From assembly GCF_000384155.1 (NCBI RefSeq), contig NZ_KB913031.1, positions 868,001 through 932,000 on the forward strand: 64,000 nucleotides of DNA, written 5' to 3'. Source of the stretch: Methylophilus sp. 42. GTDB lineage: Bacteria > Pseudomonadota > Gammaproteobacteria > Burkholderiales > Methylophilaceae. The notes under the pieces are model-generated. The model searched no databases. It was not told the origin of the DNA and saw only the letters and a program-made list of their open reading frames with translations. How positions within the stretch are numbered: position 1 is the first letter of the stretch; every line of letters begins with the position of its first letter. Positions 34,456-43,470 of the stretch are shown here, one piece after another. The translations under genes were made by a program, and so were the position numbers.

Positions 34456-34899
34456 TTACTCGACCCGCTTCCAGGTTTGCGAGCGCCCAAGCAGCGAGAA
34501 GCCGATAAATCCTCGTACCTCAAGCTCATTACCGTTTGCGCCTAGTGTCATTTTGCATTTGTAGGTTTTGCCATTTTCCGGGTCGAGAATCTCGCCGCTA
34601 TCATAGACATTGCTATTGGTACTTTTCTTTAAATGTTTGGCAATAGTCATGCCGACAATTTTTTGGCCTTTACGCTCGTCCGTGCATTTGTCGCACACGG
34701 CATCGCCGGTGTCGGTGGCAAGCAGGCCTTTTTCGACAATCGCGCTATATTCACCTGCGTTTTCAATAATGCGCACCAGTGATCTGGGCTTGCCGGTTTT
34801 GTCGTCGGTGGTTTGCCACAGGCCGCCTAGGTCTGCCGCATGTAGCGCATAGGGCAACATGAGTAGCGTGCTAACCAGCAGGTACTTGATCAGTCGCAT
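34456..34899 (-). CDS. DUF2147 exported protein
   Basis: 147 residues with a signal peptide (MRLIKYLLVSTLLMLPYALHAA) and one DUF2147 domain (LGGLWQTTDDKTGKPRSLVRIIEN..., GQKIVGM, NGNELEVRGFIGFSLLGRSQTWKRV). Lipocalin-like beta fold by family; function unknown. Last gene of the DUF971-ubiE-ubiJ-ubiB run, 12 bp after ubiB. Confidence 0.85.
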   Translation of the reverse strand: MRLIKYLLVSTLLMLPYALHAADLGGLWQTTDDKTGKPRSLVRIIENAGEYSAIVEKGLLATDTGDAVCDKCTDERKGQKIVGMTIAKHLKKSTNSNVYDSGEILDPENGKTYKCKMTLGANGNELEVRGFIGFSLLGRSQTWKRVE

Positions 34900-34911
34900 G
34901 GTCGATCTCCT

Positions 34912-36459
34912 TTAGTGGTTAAACAGCAGGAACAAACTTGCAAATTGCAGTAACACCAGCACGACGATAGCGGTCGTCGCCCATTTCTGCCAGGTGGCTT
35001 GTTGGTGCTGCGAGGTGAGCAGGGCGTCGATACGGCTTTGTTGCTTGCCAAGCTCGGTCTGGTTGCGCAGGTATTGCTCAAACAGACGCGGCATTTCTGC
35101 TGCGTGGGTCAGGATATAAGGCAGTTCACGCTTGGCCGATTTAAGCAGGCTGCGCCAGCCGATCTGTTCGCTCATCCAGCGTTTGAGGAAAGGTTTGGCG
35201 CTATGCCATAAATCAATATTCGGGTCGAGCTCGCGGCCCAGGCCCTCAATGTTCAACAAGGTCTTTTGCAGCATGATCAGCTGTGGCTGGATATTGACGC
35301 CAAAGCGGCGTGACATCTGGAACAGGCTGAGCAGGGTGCGGCCAAATGAAATATTCTTGAGCGGTTTTTCAAAGATCGGCTCGCAAATCGCGCGCACCGC
35401 AGTTTCCAGTGCCTCAACATTGGTATCCGCAGGCACCCAGCCGGATTCAATATGCGCCACGGCGACATCGCGGTAATCACGGTTAAAAAATGCCAGGAAA
35501 TTACGCGCCAGGTAATATTGATCGGTAGGTGACAGACTGCCCATGATGCCAAAATCGAGCGCGATAAATTTGCCTTTGTCCGGCCCCTCGGTCACAACCT
35601 GAATATTGCCAGGGTGCATGTCGGCATGGAAAAAGCCATCACGAAATACCTGGGTGAAAAAAATCTCCACACCTTCGTGCGCCAGTTGCGTCAGGTCTAT
35701 GCCGTAGGCGCGCAAAGATTCGGTATCCCTGACCGGCGTGCCGAACATGCGCTGCATGGTCATGACGTGTTTGTGCGAGTAATCCCAATAAACGGTGGGC
35801 ACCAACAGGCGGCGATCGCTGAAGTTGCGACCTAGCTGCGCGCATTGCGCCGCTTCCAGGGTCAGGTCTAGCTCGTGTTCGGTATGGCGCGCAAACTCGT
35901 CGACCATTTCATCTGGTTTCAGGCGTCGGCCTTCACGCGAGAATTTTTTAACCCACCAGGCCAGTGTGCGTAACAAGGCGATATCGCGATGGATGGTGGC
36001 GGCAATGCCTGGGCGCAATACCTTCACTGCCACTTGCTCGCCGCTATGCAGTTTGGCAAAGTGCACTTGTGCCACTGAAGCGCTGGCAACAGGGGTGATG
36101 TTGAACTCTGCGTACACCGAGCTCAGTGGTGCAGCAAAGGCGTCTTCAATAATAGTTTCAACTTGCGCATAAGCAAATGGCGGTACCTGGTCTTGCAACT
36201 TGGTGAGTTCGTCGGCAACGTCGGTTGGTAGTAGATCGCGGCGCGTTGACAACATTTGGCCAAATTTGACGAAAATTGGACCCAGTTTCTCTAGCGCGAG
36301 GCGTAAGCGTACGGCACGTTGTTCAGGGGCATGACGCCAGAAGAAAAAGACATTCAACAGGCGATACATCCAGCCAGGTTGCTCATCGCGGACGAAAAAA
36401 ATATCCAGGCGATACCAGATCAGCACGCCGATAATATGAAAAAAACGTAACCAATGCAT
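34912..36459 (-). CDS. ubiB: Ubiquinone biosynthesis kinase-like protein UbiB
   Basis: 515 residues. ABC1/ADCK atypical kinase-like ATPase needed for ubiquinone synthesis. KxGQ motif in FVKFGQMLSTRRDLLP, Ala-rich loop ASASVAQVHFA, metal site ALDFGIMG, and two C-terminal membrane segments ending in a short tail. Three bp after ubiJ. Confidence 0.95.
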   Translation of the reverse strand: MHWLRFFHIIGVLIWYRLDIFFVRDEQPGWMYRLLNVFFFWRHAPEQRAVRLRLALEKLGPIFVKFGQMLSTRRDLLPTDVADELTKLQDQVPPFAYAQVETIIEDAFAAPLSSVYAEFNITPVASASVAQVHFAKLHSGEQVAVKVLRPGIAATIHRDIALLRTLAWWVKKFSREGRRLKPDEMVDEFARHTEHELDLTLEAAQCAQLGRNFSDRRLLVPTVYWDYSHKHVMTMQRMFGTPVRDTESLRAYGIDLTQLAHEGVEIFFTQVFRDGFFHADMHPGNIQVVTEGPDKGKFIALDFGIMGSLSPTDQYYLARNFLAFFNRDYRDVAVAHIESGWVPADTNVEALETAVRAICEPIFEKPLKNISFGRTLLSLFQMSRRFGVNIQPQLIMLQKTLLNIEGLGRELDPNIDLWHSAKPFLKRWMSEQIGWRSLLKSAKRELPYILTHAAEMPRLFEQYLRNQTELGKQQSRIDALLTSQHQQATWQKWATTAIVVLVLLQFASLFLLFNH

Positions 36460-36462
36460 GTG

Positions 36463-37050
36463 TTACTGGCTTTCTGAAGCTGCTGCGAGGAGTTTGTCGA
36501 CGTGTTGCTGTAATCGGTCGGTGTCTTCGCGTAACTGGTCCACCGACTGGTTAAATTGCGCGATGCGGGTTTTCTTGGCGATGATAGGTTGCTCTTCTTG
36601 CCAGTATTCCACCAGCATCTCGCCCAGATTTTTGGCCTGGCTTTGCCAGCGCTGCAACTTTTCCTGGCCGATTTGCACGACCTGGTAAGCGGCAATATCA
36701 CCAACAACTTTGCTCAGATCATCTTCTATGTCCCACCGCACGGCGGAGAGTATCTTGCCGACGGCTATGCCGAGCGCGGCGTCGCCTTCAATTTTAATCA
36801 GGCTATGTGCAAGCGGGTCCTGTCGTAACAGTCGCATGGCCAGGCTGGGTGGTAAATGGATGGTGGCATCTGCTTCTGCCGTGTCTCCGGCCACCGCCAG
36901 TTCGCCATTATTTAGAATGGTGAGTGTGGCCTGGGCGACTTTAAAGTCCAAACGCAGATTTTTGTGTGCATAAGGCTGTAGCAGCGGCGCTATCCAGCTA
37001 TTTTGCTGCATCAGGTGCTGCAACACGAATTGAATCAGGGGTTTAAACAT
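36463..37050 (-). CDS. ubiJ: Ubiquinone biosynthesis accessory factor UbiJ
   Basis: 195 residues with an SCP2 lipid-binding domain (about 15-125: LRLDFKVAQATLTILNNGELAV) and a C-terminal coiled coil (FNQSVDQLREDTDRLQQHVDKLL). UbiJ holds ubiquinone intermediates in the soluble Ubi complex. Lies between ubiE and ubiB with gaps of only 4 and 3 bp, as in many proteobacteria. Confidence 0.92.
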   Translation of the reverse strand: MFKPLIQFVLQHLMQQNSWIAPLLQPYAHKNLRLDFKVAQATLTILNNGELAVAGDTAEADATIHLPPSLAMRLLRQDPLAHSLIKIEGDAALGIAVGKILSAVRWDIEDDLSKVVGDIAAYQVVQIGQEKLQRWQSQAKNLGEMLVEYWQEEQPIIAKKTRIAQFNQSVDQLREDTDRLQQHVDKLLAAASESQ

Positions 37051-37054
37051 GGGC

Positions 37055-37822
37055 TTAGATCTTGATGCCTTTATGCAAGGCCACCACGCCAGCTGTCAGG
37101 TTGTAATAATCTACTTTGCCAAATCCGGCGTCATACATCATTTGTTTTAGCGTTTCCTGGTCAGGGTGCATGCGTATGCTCTCTGCCAGGTAACGGTAGC
37201 TGGGCTCGTCGTTGGCGATCCATTTGCCAAACTTGGGCAGCAGTTTAAATGAGTAGGTGTCGTACAGTTTTTCCAGCGGTTGCCAGACTTTAGAGAATTC
37301 GAGTACCAGCAAGCGGCCACCTGGCTTGAGCACGCGCTGCATTTCACGCAAGGCAACGTCTTTGTGCGTCATGTTGCGTAAGCCAAAGGCGACAATGACA
37401 CAATTAAAGGTTTCGTCAGCAAATGGCAAAATCTCTGCATTACATTGTGCCGCCGGGATACTCAGCCCGGCATCTATCATACGGTCACGGCCCACGCCTA
37501 GCATGGAGGCATTGATGTCTGTCAAAATCACGGTGCCAGGATTGACCGCGGATTGCGTGCCAACTTTTTTGGCAAACAGGCGTGACAAATCACCGCTGCC
37601 ACCGGCAATATCCAGCACCTTGTCGCCTTGGCCTACGCCGCTAACGTCAATCGCAAAGCGCTTCCATAAGCGATGCATGCCTGCGGACATGACGTCGTTC
37701 ATGATGTCGTATTTTTGCGCGACAGAATGAAACACCTCGCCAACTTTTTTCTGCTTGTCGGTTTCGGCAACGGTATCAAAGCCAAAGTGAGTGGTTTTTT
37801 CCTGATCAGTGTTTTGCTGCAT
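37055..37822 (-). CDS. ubiE: Ubiquinone/menaquinone C-methyltransferase UbiE
   Basis: 255 residues. SAM-dependent C-methylation of the quinone ring. [31 protein letters not shown] and [20 protein letters not shown] (SAM site) are characteristic, with [13 protein letters not shown] and [26 protein letters not shown] at the end. Its ATG overlaps the upstream DUF971 gene by 17 bp. Confidence 0.97.
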   Translation of the reverse strand: MQQNTDQEKTTHFGFDTVAETDKQKKVGEVFHSVAQKYDIMNDVMSAGMHRLWKRFAIDVSGVGQGDKVLDIAGGSGDLSRLFAKKVGTQSAVNPGTVILTDINASMLGVGRDRMIDAGLSIPAAQCNAEILPFADETFNCVIVAFGLRNMTHKDVALREMQRVLKPGGRLLVLEFSKVWQPLEKLYDTYSFKLLPKFGKWIANDEPSYRYLAESIRMHPDQETLKQMMYDAGFGKVDYYNLTAGVVALHKGIKI

Positions 37823-38201
37823 GTGTCGGTTCCTTGCGGGTATGGCCAGCCATAGACAGTTTAGTCACATAGTCTTGCCACAGGCTTTCATAATGTTGCG
37901 CCAGATAGTACAGATAATCCCATGAATACAGGCCAGTATCATGACCATCGTCAAATATCAGTTTGATGGCGTATCTGCCAACCGGTTCAATATCGTTAAT
38001 ATTGACGTTTTCTTTGTCCAGTTGCAGTACTTCCTGTCCGGCACCATGGCCGCGCACTTCGGCCGAGGGTGAATACACGCGCAAAAACTCGCAAGACAGC
38101 ATGCACTCGGTATGGTTATCGAAGTGTATTTCAAGCAGGTGTGAGGCCTGATGCAGTTGTATCAGGGTCGGGGTCGGACAATCTGGATGTAGACCGCTCA
38201 T
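37806..38201 (-). CDS. DUF971 (GBBH-like N-terminal) protein
   Basis: 131 residues of the DUF971 family: [36 protein letters not shown] and [34 protein letters not shown]. The fold occurs at the N-terminus of gamma-butyrobetaine hydroxylase and alone next to ubiE in betaproteobacteria. Some stand-alone members act in iron-sulphur or quinone-linked processes; role here not settled. Start may be a few codons off. Confidence 0.85.
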   Translation of the reverse strand: MSGLHPDCPTPTLIQLHQASHLLEIHFDNHTECMLSCEFLRVYSPSAEVRGHGAGQEVLQLDKENVNINDIEPVGRYAIKLIFDDGHDTGLYSWDYLYYLAQHYESLWQDYVTKLSMAGHTRKEPTHAAKH

Positions 38202-38435
38202 AAGATTGAAGAAAGTGGTGGATTGGGTCGTTAACTTTAATTATGCGCATGATAGCAGATGCATGGTAGCCGCGCATGGGTAGTAATTGTTGTATCTTAT
38301 GGTTGATAATTCATTTTATTTGTGAATTAATGGCTATACCTACATGATTTATTTGAACTTTTATTATTTCATGATAGATTACTAAAAAAACAAACCATCA
38401 TGAATAGGTTACCTAACAATTCTTAAGCAGGTCCT

Positions 38436-40391
38436 ATGGAAAATAACAGACTGGCACAACAATTTGATTTGTACACGCGATGGCGTCAATCGATTGCTGA
38501 TGTTTTGGGGGATTATCGGCGCTGGTTGGCTGATAAACAGCTCAGCGATGTGCAAATAGAAGAGCGGATACAGCAGCAACTAAACCGTTTGCGTGAGGAC
38601 AAGTTAAACGTGGCATTTGTCGCCGAATTTTCGCGTGGCAAATCCGAGCTTATTAATGCGATCTTCTTTTCCGGCTATGGTCACCGTTTGCTGCCATCTG
38701 GCGCAGGGCGGACCACCATGTGTCCAACTGAATTGCGTTATGACACCGGCAAACCGGTCAGTTTGTCATTGTTGCCGATTGAAACCAGCACCCACCAGAT
38801 ATCCATTAGCGAATACCGTCGCATGCCACAAGCCTGGTCTGCGGTCGAATTTGATGCACACTCACGCGAAAGCATGGTCGAAGCCTTTAAAGAGGTGAGC
38901 CGTACCCGTCGCGTCACTGTTGATGAAGCACAGTCCCTGGGCTTATATCACCCGGACCAGCCAGATGATGCCATGCTGATTGGTAACGATGGCCTGTTGG
39001 AAATTCCCTGCTGGCGTTACGCGGTGATTAATTTCCCGCACCCCTTGCTCAAGCAAGGCCTGGTGATTCTGGATACGCCAGGATTGAATGCGATAGGTGC
39101 CGAGCCCGAGCTCACCATGAGCATGCTGCCGAATGCGCATGCGGTGCTGTTTATTTTAGGCGCCGATACTGGCGTGACTAAATCTGAAATGGAAGTCTGG
39201 CGCCGTTATATCAGCGGTGCACGCTGGAAGCAAAAAGGCCGTATAGCCGTACTTAACAAAATTGATGGGTTGTGGGATCCACTGAAAACAGATGATGAAG
39301 TGGAAACAGAACTTTATCGCCAGTTACAAAACACGGCTGAATTATTAGGTTTGCCGCGCGACCAGATTTTACCGACCTCCGCGCAAAAAGGCCTGTTGGC
39401 CAAAGTGAAGGGCGACCAGCAGTTGCTGCTCAAAAGCCGTTTGCTGCAACTGGAAAGAAACCTGTCTGATGAGCTGATCCCGGCCAAGCAGGAGATCGTA
39501 CGCGAAAGCATACAGGGCGAAATTGAAGACATGGTGCATCAGACGCGCATCACGTTAGAAACGCGTTTGCAAAGCGTCCTGGATCAAGCCGATGAGCTGC
39601 GTTGTTTGCAGGGCAAGAATGAAGACGTGATTGCGCAGATGATGCGCAAGGTCAAGCAAGACAAGGTCAATTTTGAAGTCGGTTTGCAGCGTTATCAAGC
39701 CTTGCGTAGCGTGTTTTCGGCGCAGTCCAACCAGGTATTCCATCATTTAGGCATGCCTGCGCTTAAAAACAAGGTGCGTGAAACCCGCGATACCATGATG
39801 AAAGCAGCGTTTACCAAAACCATGCGGCAGGCCATGGATGACTTTTTCAGTGACCTCAAGCGTCGCATGATGGATGCCGATGTGCATGTGCATGAAATCA
39901 AGAAAATGATGGAAGCCATGTATGAGAAGTTTTCCAAAGAGCACGGTTTGCTGCAAAAAGCGCCTCCCCCATTTTCTACCTCACGCTATTTAAAAGCGCT
40001 CAATAAACTGGAAGCCATTTACCGTGACCAGTTCAACACCACCTTCAACATGATTGCCCACGAAAAACTGACGCTAACCAGCAAGTTTTTTGAAACGCTG
40101 GCCAGTCATGTGATTCTGGAATATGAGGCTGCGAACCGTGATACCGAGAGCTGGCTAAAAGCCGTCATCGCGCCGATGGAAAGCCAGATGCGCGAACACC
40201 ATGTGCAACTCAAGCGCCGTGTGGAAAGCATCAAGCGCATTTACCAGGCAACCGATACCCTGGAAGAGCGTATTGCCGATTTAGAGCAGGTGGAATTATC
40301 GATTCGCCAGCAACTGGCTGAGCTGGATCAACTCAATGGCAAAGCCATGTTTGCGTTGGCACACGAAGAAGTCATCGTACAAGCAGCCTAA
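38436..40391 (+). CDS. Dynamin-like large GTPase
   Basis: 651 residues. GTPase domain about 45-330: P loop AEFSRGKS (first Gly of the consensus is Ala), switch TTMCPTEL, G3 LDTPGLNAIG, G4 LNKIDG. The rest is helical with coiled-coil stretches, as in bacterial dynamin-like proteins. No membrane segment is obvious. Such proteins remodel or mend membranes; target unknown. GCAGGTCCT precedes the ATG weakly. Single gene, convergent with rpoH. Confidence 0.82.
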   Translation: MENNRLAQQFDLYTRWRQSIADVLGDYRRWLADKQLSDVQIEERIQQQLNRLREDKLNVAFVAEFSRGKSELINAIFFSGYGHRLLPSGAGRTTMCPTELRYDTGKPVSLSLLPIETSTHQISISEYRRMPQAWSAVEFDAHSRESMVEAFKEVSRTRRVTVDEAQSLGLYHPDQPDDAMLIGNDGLLEIPCWRYAVINFPHPLLKQGLVILDTPGLNAIGAEPELTMSMLPNAHAVLFILGADTGVTKSEMEVWRRYISGARWKQKGRIAVLNKIDGLWDPLKTDDEVETELYRQLQNTAELLGLPRDQILPTSAQKGLLAKVKGDQQLLLKSRLLQLERNLSDELIPAKQEIVRESIQGEIEDMVHQTRITLETRLQSVLDQADELRCLQGKNEDVIAQMMRKVKQDKVNFEVGLQRYQALRSVFSAQSNQVFHHLGMPALKNKVRETRDTMMKAAFTKTMRQAMDDFFSDLKRRMMDADVHVHEIKKMMEAMYEKFSKEHGLLQKAPPPFSTSRYLKALNKLEAIYRDQFNTTFNMIAHEKLTLTSKFFETLASHVILEYEAANRDTESWLKAVIAPMESQMREHHVQLKRRVESIKRIYQATDTLEERIADLEQVELSIRQQLAELDQLNGKAMFALAHEEVIVQAA

Positions 40392-40410
40392 AATAGCTGC
40401 CATGAAAACA

Positions 40411-40436
40411 AAAACGGGAGCATTTGCTCCCGTTTT
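40411..40436. terminator. Bidirectional terminator
   Basis: AAAACGGGAG and CTCCCGTTTT form a stem with A and T runs on both sides, between the convergent dynamin-like gene and rpoH. Confidence 0.85.
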
Positions 40437-40437
40437 G

Positions 40438-41292
40438 TTATTTGCTTTCCAGCATATAGGTTTTGATTTTTTGCATCGCCTTCTGCTCAATCTGGCGGAT
40501 ACGTTCGGCAGACACATTAAACTCTGCAGCCAATTCATGCAGCGTAGAGGCATTGCCCTCGGTCAACCAGCGTGCTTGCAGCACACGGCGGCTACGCTCA
40601 TCCAGTTGTTGCAAAGCCATGCTCAAGCCTTCAGTTTGCAGATGCTCGTTTTGCAGGTTTTCCAGCAAGGTCGATGGCTCAGGGCCTTCATCTTCGAGGA
40701 ACGCGATCGGGCTATACACTTCTTCGCCGTCGTCATCCAACTGCGCATCCAGTGAAATCTCCTGACCGTTCAGACGGTATTCCATCTCGGTCACTTCTTC
40801 CGGCTTCACATTCAGCTCGGTGGCGATACGGTGCACGTCATCCGGGCTCAGCGTTTCAAAGCCTTGCTTCATGCTGCGCAAATTAAAAAACAGTTTACGC
40901 TGTGCTTTGGTGGTCGCGGTTTTCACCAGGCGCCAGTTACGCACGATGTATTCATGGATCTCGGCTTTAATCCAGTGCATGGCAAATGAGACCAGGCGCA
41001 CGCCACGGTCAGGGTCAAAGCGTTTCACCGCTTTCATCAAGCCAATATTGCCTTCCTGAATCAGGTCAGACTGTGGCAAACCATAACCGCTATAACCACG
41101 GGCAATGCTCGCGACCAGGCGCAGATGCGACACGATCAGTGCGCGCGCAGCCTCCAGGTCACCACTTTGTTTCAACTCAGTCGCATAGCTGTATTCTTCT
41201 TCAGCCGTGAGCACTGGAAACTGCTTGATGGTGCGCAGATATTTATCCAGGCTGTCAGCCGAGGAAACGACAGGTAAAGTTAACGCGTTGAT
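40438..41292 (-). CDS. rpoH: Heat-shock sigma factor RpoH (sigma-32), apparent AUC/AUU start
   Basis: About 284 residues. Directs RNA polymerase to heat-shock promoters. Region 2 (LRLVASIARGYSGYGLPQSDLIQEGNIGLMKAVKRFDP), the RpoH box (KLFFNLRSMKQ) and region 4 (LAAEFNVSAERIRQIEQKAMQKI) are all there. The first ATG/GTG in frame (GTG at 41214) would remove the conserved N-terminus SLDKYLRTIKQFP, which is encoded in frame upstream. The only good ribosome site is AAGGAG at 41299-41304, six bases before ATC at 41292 (ATT at 41295); no ATG, GTG or TTG lies between it and the in-frame stop. CIRCE operator upstream. Confidence 0.9.
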   Translation of the reverse strand: MNALTLPVVSSADSLDKYLRTIKQFPVLTAEEEYSYATELKQSGDLEAARALIVSHLRLVASIARGYSGYGLPQSDLIQEGNIGLMKAVKRFDPDRGVRLVSFAMHWIKAEIHEYIVRNWRLVKTATTKAQRKLFFNLRSMKQGFETLSPDDVHRIATELNVKPEEVTEMEYRLNGQEISLDAQLDDDGEEVYSPIAFLEDEGPEPSTLLENLQNEHLQTEGLSMALQQLDERSRRVLQARWLTEGNASTLHELAAEFNVSAERIRQIEQKAMQKIKTYMLESK

Positions 41293-41298
41293 AATAAA

Positions 41299-41304
41299 CT
41301 CCTT
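41299..41304 (-). promoter_or_regulatory. Ribosome binding site deciding the rpoH start
   Basis: AAGGAG on the minus strand, followed by TTTATTATC. It points to ATC (6-nt spacing) or ATT (3-nt spacing) as the start; there is no such site near the GTG at 41214. Confidence 0.7.
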
Positions 41305-41330
41305 ATTGAAAGAAGATGTTTAAAATGATT

Positions 41331-41357
41331 TTAGCACTCAAAGCTTGAGAGTGCTAG
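41331..41357 (-). promoter_or_regulatory. CIRCE operator (HrcA site) upstream of rpoH
   Basis: TTAGCACTC, nine bases, then GAGTGCTAG: 17 of 18 positions match the CIRCE consensus bound by the heat-shock repressor HrcA. On the minus strand its end overlaps a TAAAAT -10-like hexamer, so HrcA binding should block rpoH transcription. Confidence 0.88.
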
Positions 41358-41785
41358 CCCATTCAAAAGTTCAATGCGATTGGACTTGTTTGTGTACAGG
41401 TATTTGTAGGATGAGTGTCGGATTAGCCATAAATATCGCAATCGGTGCCATAAACTACTTTTTCATCTCAATTAAGAATAATCACTTAGCTTATTGGCCT
41501 GTAAAGGCAATATTTAAGCCAGTTCAATCAAAACCTTTATCTTCGGATGCGCCGAAAACTGAAAGGCATGTGAGCGCTTTGTTCCGTGAAGATGTTTCTG
41601 ATTTGAAAGACTTAAATGCTTCGATTGCTGGATGTTGAATTGCAAGCAGTTAATGTGTTCTTTTTCGCATGGAAATGTTGGGCAGTAAGCATCCATGGCT
41701 CCGCCTTTTTAAGGATGGCTTTAAATTTAAGCTGGCACAGATTCTGCTGAGTTACGTAAAAATCAAAAAAACTGTAAAGCCATCT
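41358..41785. other. Intergenic stretch between rpoH and a secreted protein gene
   Basis: About 430 bp with no convincing gene. A 75-codon reading frame from ATG 41411 has only weak support. The stretch becomes AT-rich towards its end and marks the edge of the accessory region. Both flanking genes must have promoters here; only the CIRCE-linked one can be placed. Confidence 0.5.
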
Positions 41786-42316
41786 ATGAAGAAAATATTA
41801 ATTTCTCTAATTGTAGCAATTCAATTTCTAATGCCTGTAGCAGCAGACACCCTTTCAGAAAGGGACAAAGTCGAAATTGCCGCACTTTTCGATAAAGTTA
41901 ACCAAGCATTAGCTACTAGGGAACCAAAGGTAATTACAGAAACTACTTTTGGTCCGATTCTAGCCATCATGGGTGGGCAAGAAAAATATATCGAGCGGTT
42001 AGAAAATACGTTTAAAGATATGGATGCACAAAAGCTAAAACTCATCTCTTACACAAATAAAATCCCAGACACTGCGGCAAAATCAAAACAATATTTAATT
42101 TGTACTATCAGAGAGGTCTCAATTCTGGAGAAGCCCGGTCTGAAACTTCAGGTCAATGGATTTACTTTGGCAGTGAGAAAGATTTCAGGTGGTGAGTGGA
42201 AGTTAATTGGAGGCAATGGTGTATCTAAAAATCCGAAAGTTCTGAATTTTTTATTTCCTGGATTAGATAAAAATTTCGAAGTGCCTGAGTATGTATCATT
42301 TAATTTAGACTCATAG
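41786..42316 (+). CDS. Secreted hypothetical protein
   Basis: 176 residues with a signal peptide (MKKILISLIVAIQFLMPVAA) and a mature part with no family I know (ITETTFGPILAIMGGQEKYIERLENTFKDMD; GGEWKLIGGNG). The size and WKLI-type strand suggest a small alpha+beta fold of the NTF2-like kind; this is a guess. ATG 41786 is chosen because it begins the signal peptide. AT-rich, isolated. Confidence 0.65.
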   Translation: MKKILISLIVAIQFLMPVAADTLSERDKVEIAALFDKVNQALATREPKVITETTFGPILAIMGGQEKYIERLENTFKDMDAQKLKLISYTNKIPDTAAKSKQYLICTIREVSILEKPGLKLQVNGFTLAVRKISGGEWKLIGGNGVSKNPKVLNFLFPGLDKNFEVPEYVSFNLDS

Positions 42317-42450
42317 ATGTTGTACATTTCTTTCTCTGGTAGTTTGTCGACTTTGCGTTTCATGTATTAGGTCGACATCCACGTTAGCTATCATTGATAG
42401 AGATAGATCATGGTGCATGATTGGACGCGCAAAGCGTGGCCATATTTTAT

Positions 42451-43203
42451 TTATAAAGTGCGCCCAAGCCCTAGCAATACTCTATCTTTCACTGCAAGTA
42501 GCTCCGTTTTGAAGTTTTCCAGATCAGTGTCAAAACGACAACTTGGAGTGACGATTGCAATGACGTAATTTCCCATAAAGGTTTCTAGTGCGATACCTAT
42601 TGCGCTGATGCCTATAATGTATTCATTGCGGTCAATCGCAAACCCTGTCTCCCTGGTTTGTTTCAAGTCTTCAAGAAGGCTTTGCAAGTCCTTCGTATGT
42701 TCCGTGTGTTTGGGGTATTTTTTCCCAATTCTTTGAACCACTTCTTTGTCAGATAGGCTTGCAAGAAGAAGCTTGCCATCTACTGCCGTATAAAGTGTAT
42801 GTACCGCTCCCAGTGCGGCAACTACGCGTAACTCCCTTTCAGCGACAATTCGGTCAATTACATTGGTCTGTTGAGATGAAAAGGAAGATAAGACAACGGT
42901 CTCGTTGACCTTTTTCGATAGTTGCTCCAGTTGAGGCCGCATCACAGAGATGATATCAATTTGCGTCTCATGAATGAGTTGGCCAAAAGTCATACCCAAT
43001 TTGAATCCTCTGCCGCCATCCATCATGGCAACCAGACCTTCATGCTCTAACGCTTTGACAATTCGTTGGACTGTTGAACGCGGCAGATCAACCAACTCTG
43101 AAATTTTCCCAAGACTAAGTCCGGCCGGATTTTTTGCCAGTACTCGAAGAATGGTTGAGGCGCGGTTGATTACCTGGATGCCATTAGCGGATTCACTATT
43201 CAT
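42451..43203 (-). CDS. IclR-family transcriptional regulator
   Basis: 250 residues: winged HTH (about 8-68: RASTILRVLAKNPAGLSLGKISELVDLPRSTVQRIVKALEHEGLV) and a C-terminal GAF-like effector domain (about 80-248). It is transcribed away from the receptor-oxidoreductase genes downstream and is the likely regulator of that locus. Effector unknown, plausibly the substrate or its acid. Confidence 0.88.
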   Translation of the reverse strand: MNSESANGIQVINRASTILRVLAKNPAGLSLGKISELVDLPRSTVQRIVKALEHEGLVAMMDGGRGFKLGMTFGQLIHETQIDIISVMRPQLEQLSKKVNETVVLSSFSSQQTNVIDRIVAERELRVVAALGAVHTLYTAVDGKLLLASLSDKEVVQRIGKKYPKHTEHTKDLQSLLEDLKQTRETGFAIDRNEYIIGISAIGIALETFMGNYVIAIVTPSCRFDTDLENFKTELLAVKDRVLLGLGRTL

Positions 43204-43300
43204 TTCTATGATTTTTAAGAAAACAATACTGTGAATTATCCGCCTATATACAACGCTATGCCACCTCTAAAATTTAACCGTATGTTGGTATGTTGTATCG

Positions 43301-43315
43301 TTATGTGGTACATAA
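43301..43315. promoter_or_regulatory. Candidate operator upstream of the IclR gene
   Basis: TTATGT, GGT, ACATAA: a perfect 6-bp inverted repeat with 3-bp spacer, 98 bp upstream of the IclR start in an AT-rich intergenic region of about 270 bp. Could be an autoregulatory site. Based on symmetry only. Confidence 0.3.
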
Positions 43316-43470
43316 TTTGCAGTCACTAATGATGATTGATATTTATTTATCGCTTCTGGCCGTACGCATGCATAAAAAAGTACACGATGTTTGATACGCA
43401 ACTTTTACTGTTCGCTATCAAACATTTTTGTCGGACTGGCAGAAGCAATTTTCGGTGATTTTTCCAATTC

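Noticed and set aside
38436-40391. Dynamin-like GTPase called inactive because the first P-loop Gly is Ala
   Set aside because: GKS, the switch Thr, DTPG and NKID are all intact, so nucleotide binding is still likely.
41345-41638. Open frame of 97 codons (or 75 from ATG 41411) after the rpoH operator
   Set aside because: Weak ribosome site, no recognisable domain, and it overlaps the rpoH promoter region; composition does not look coding.
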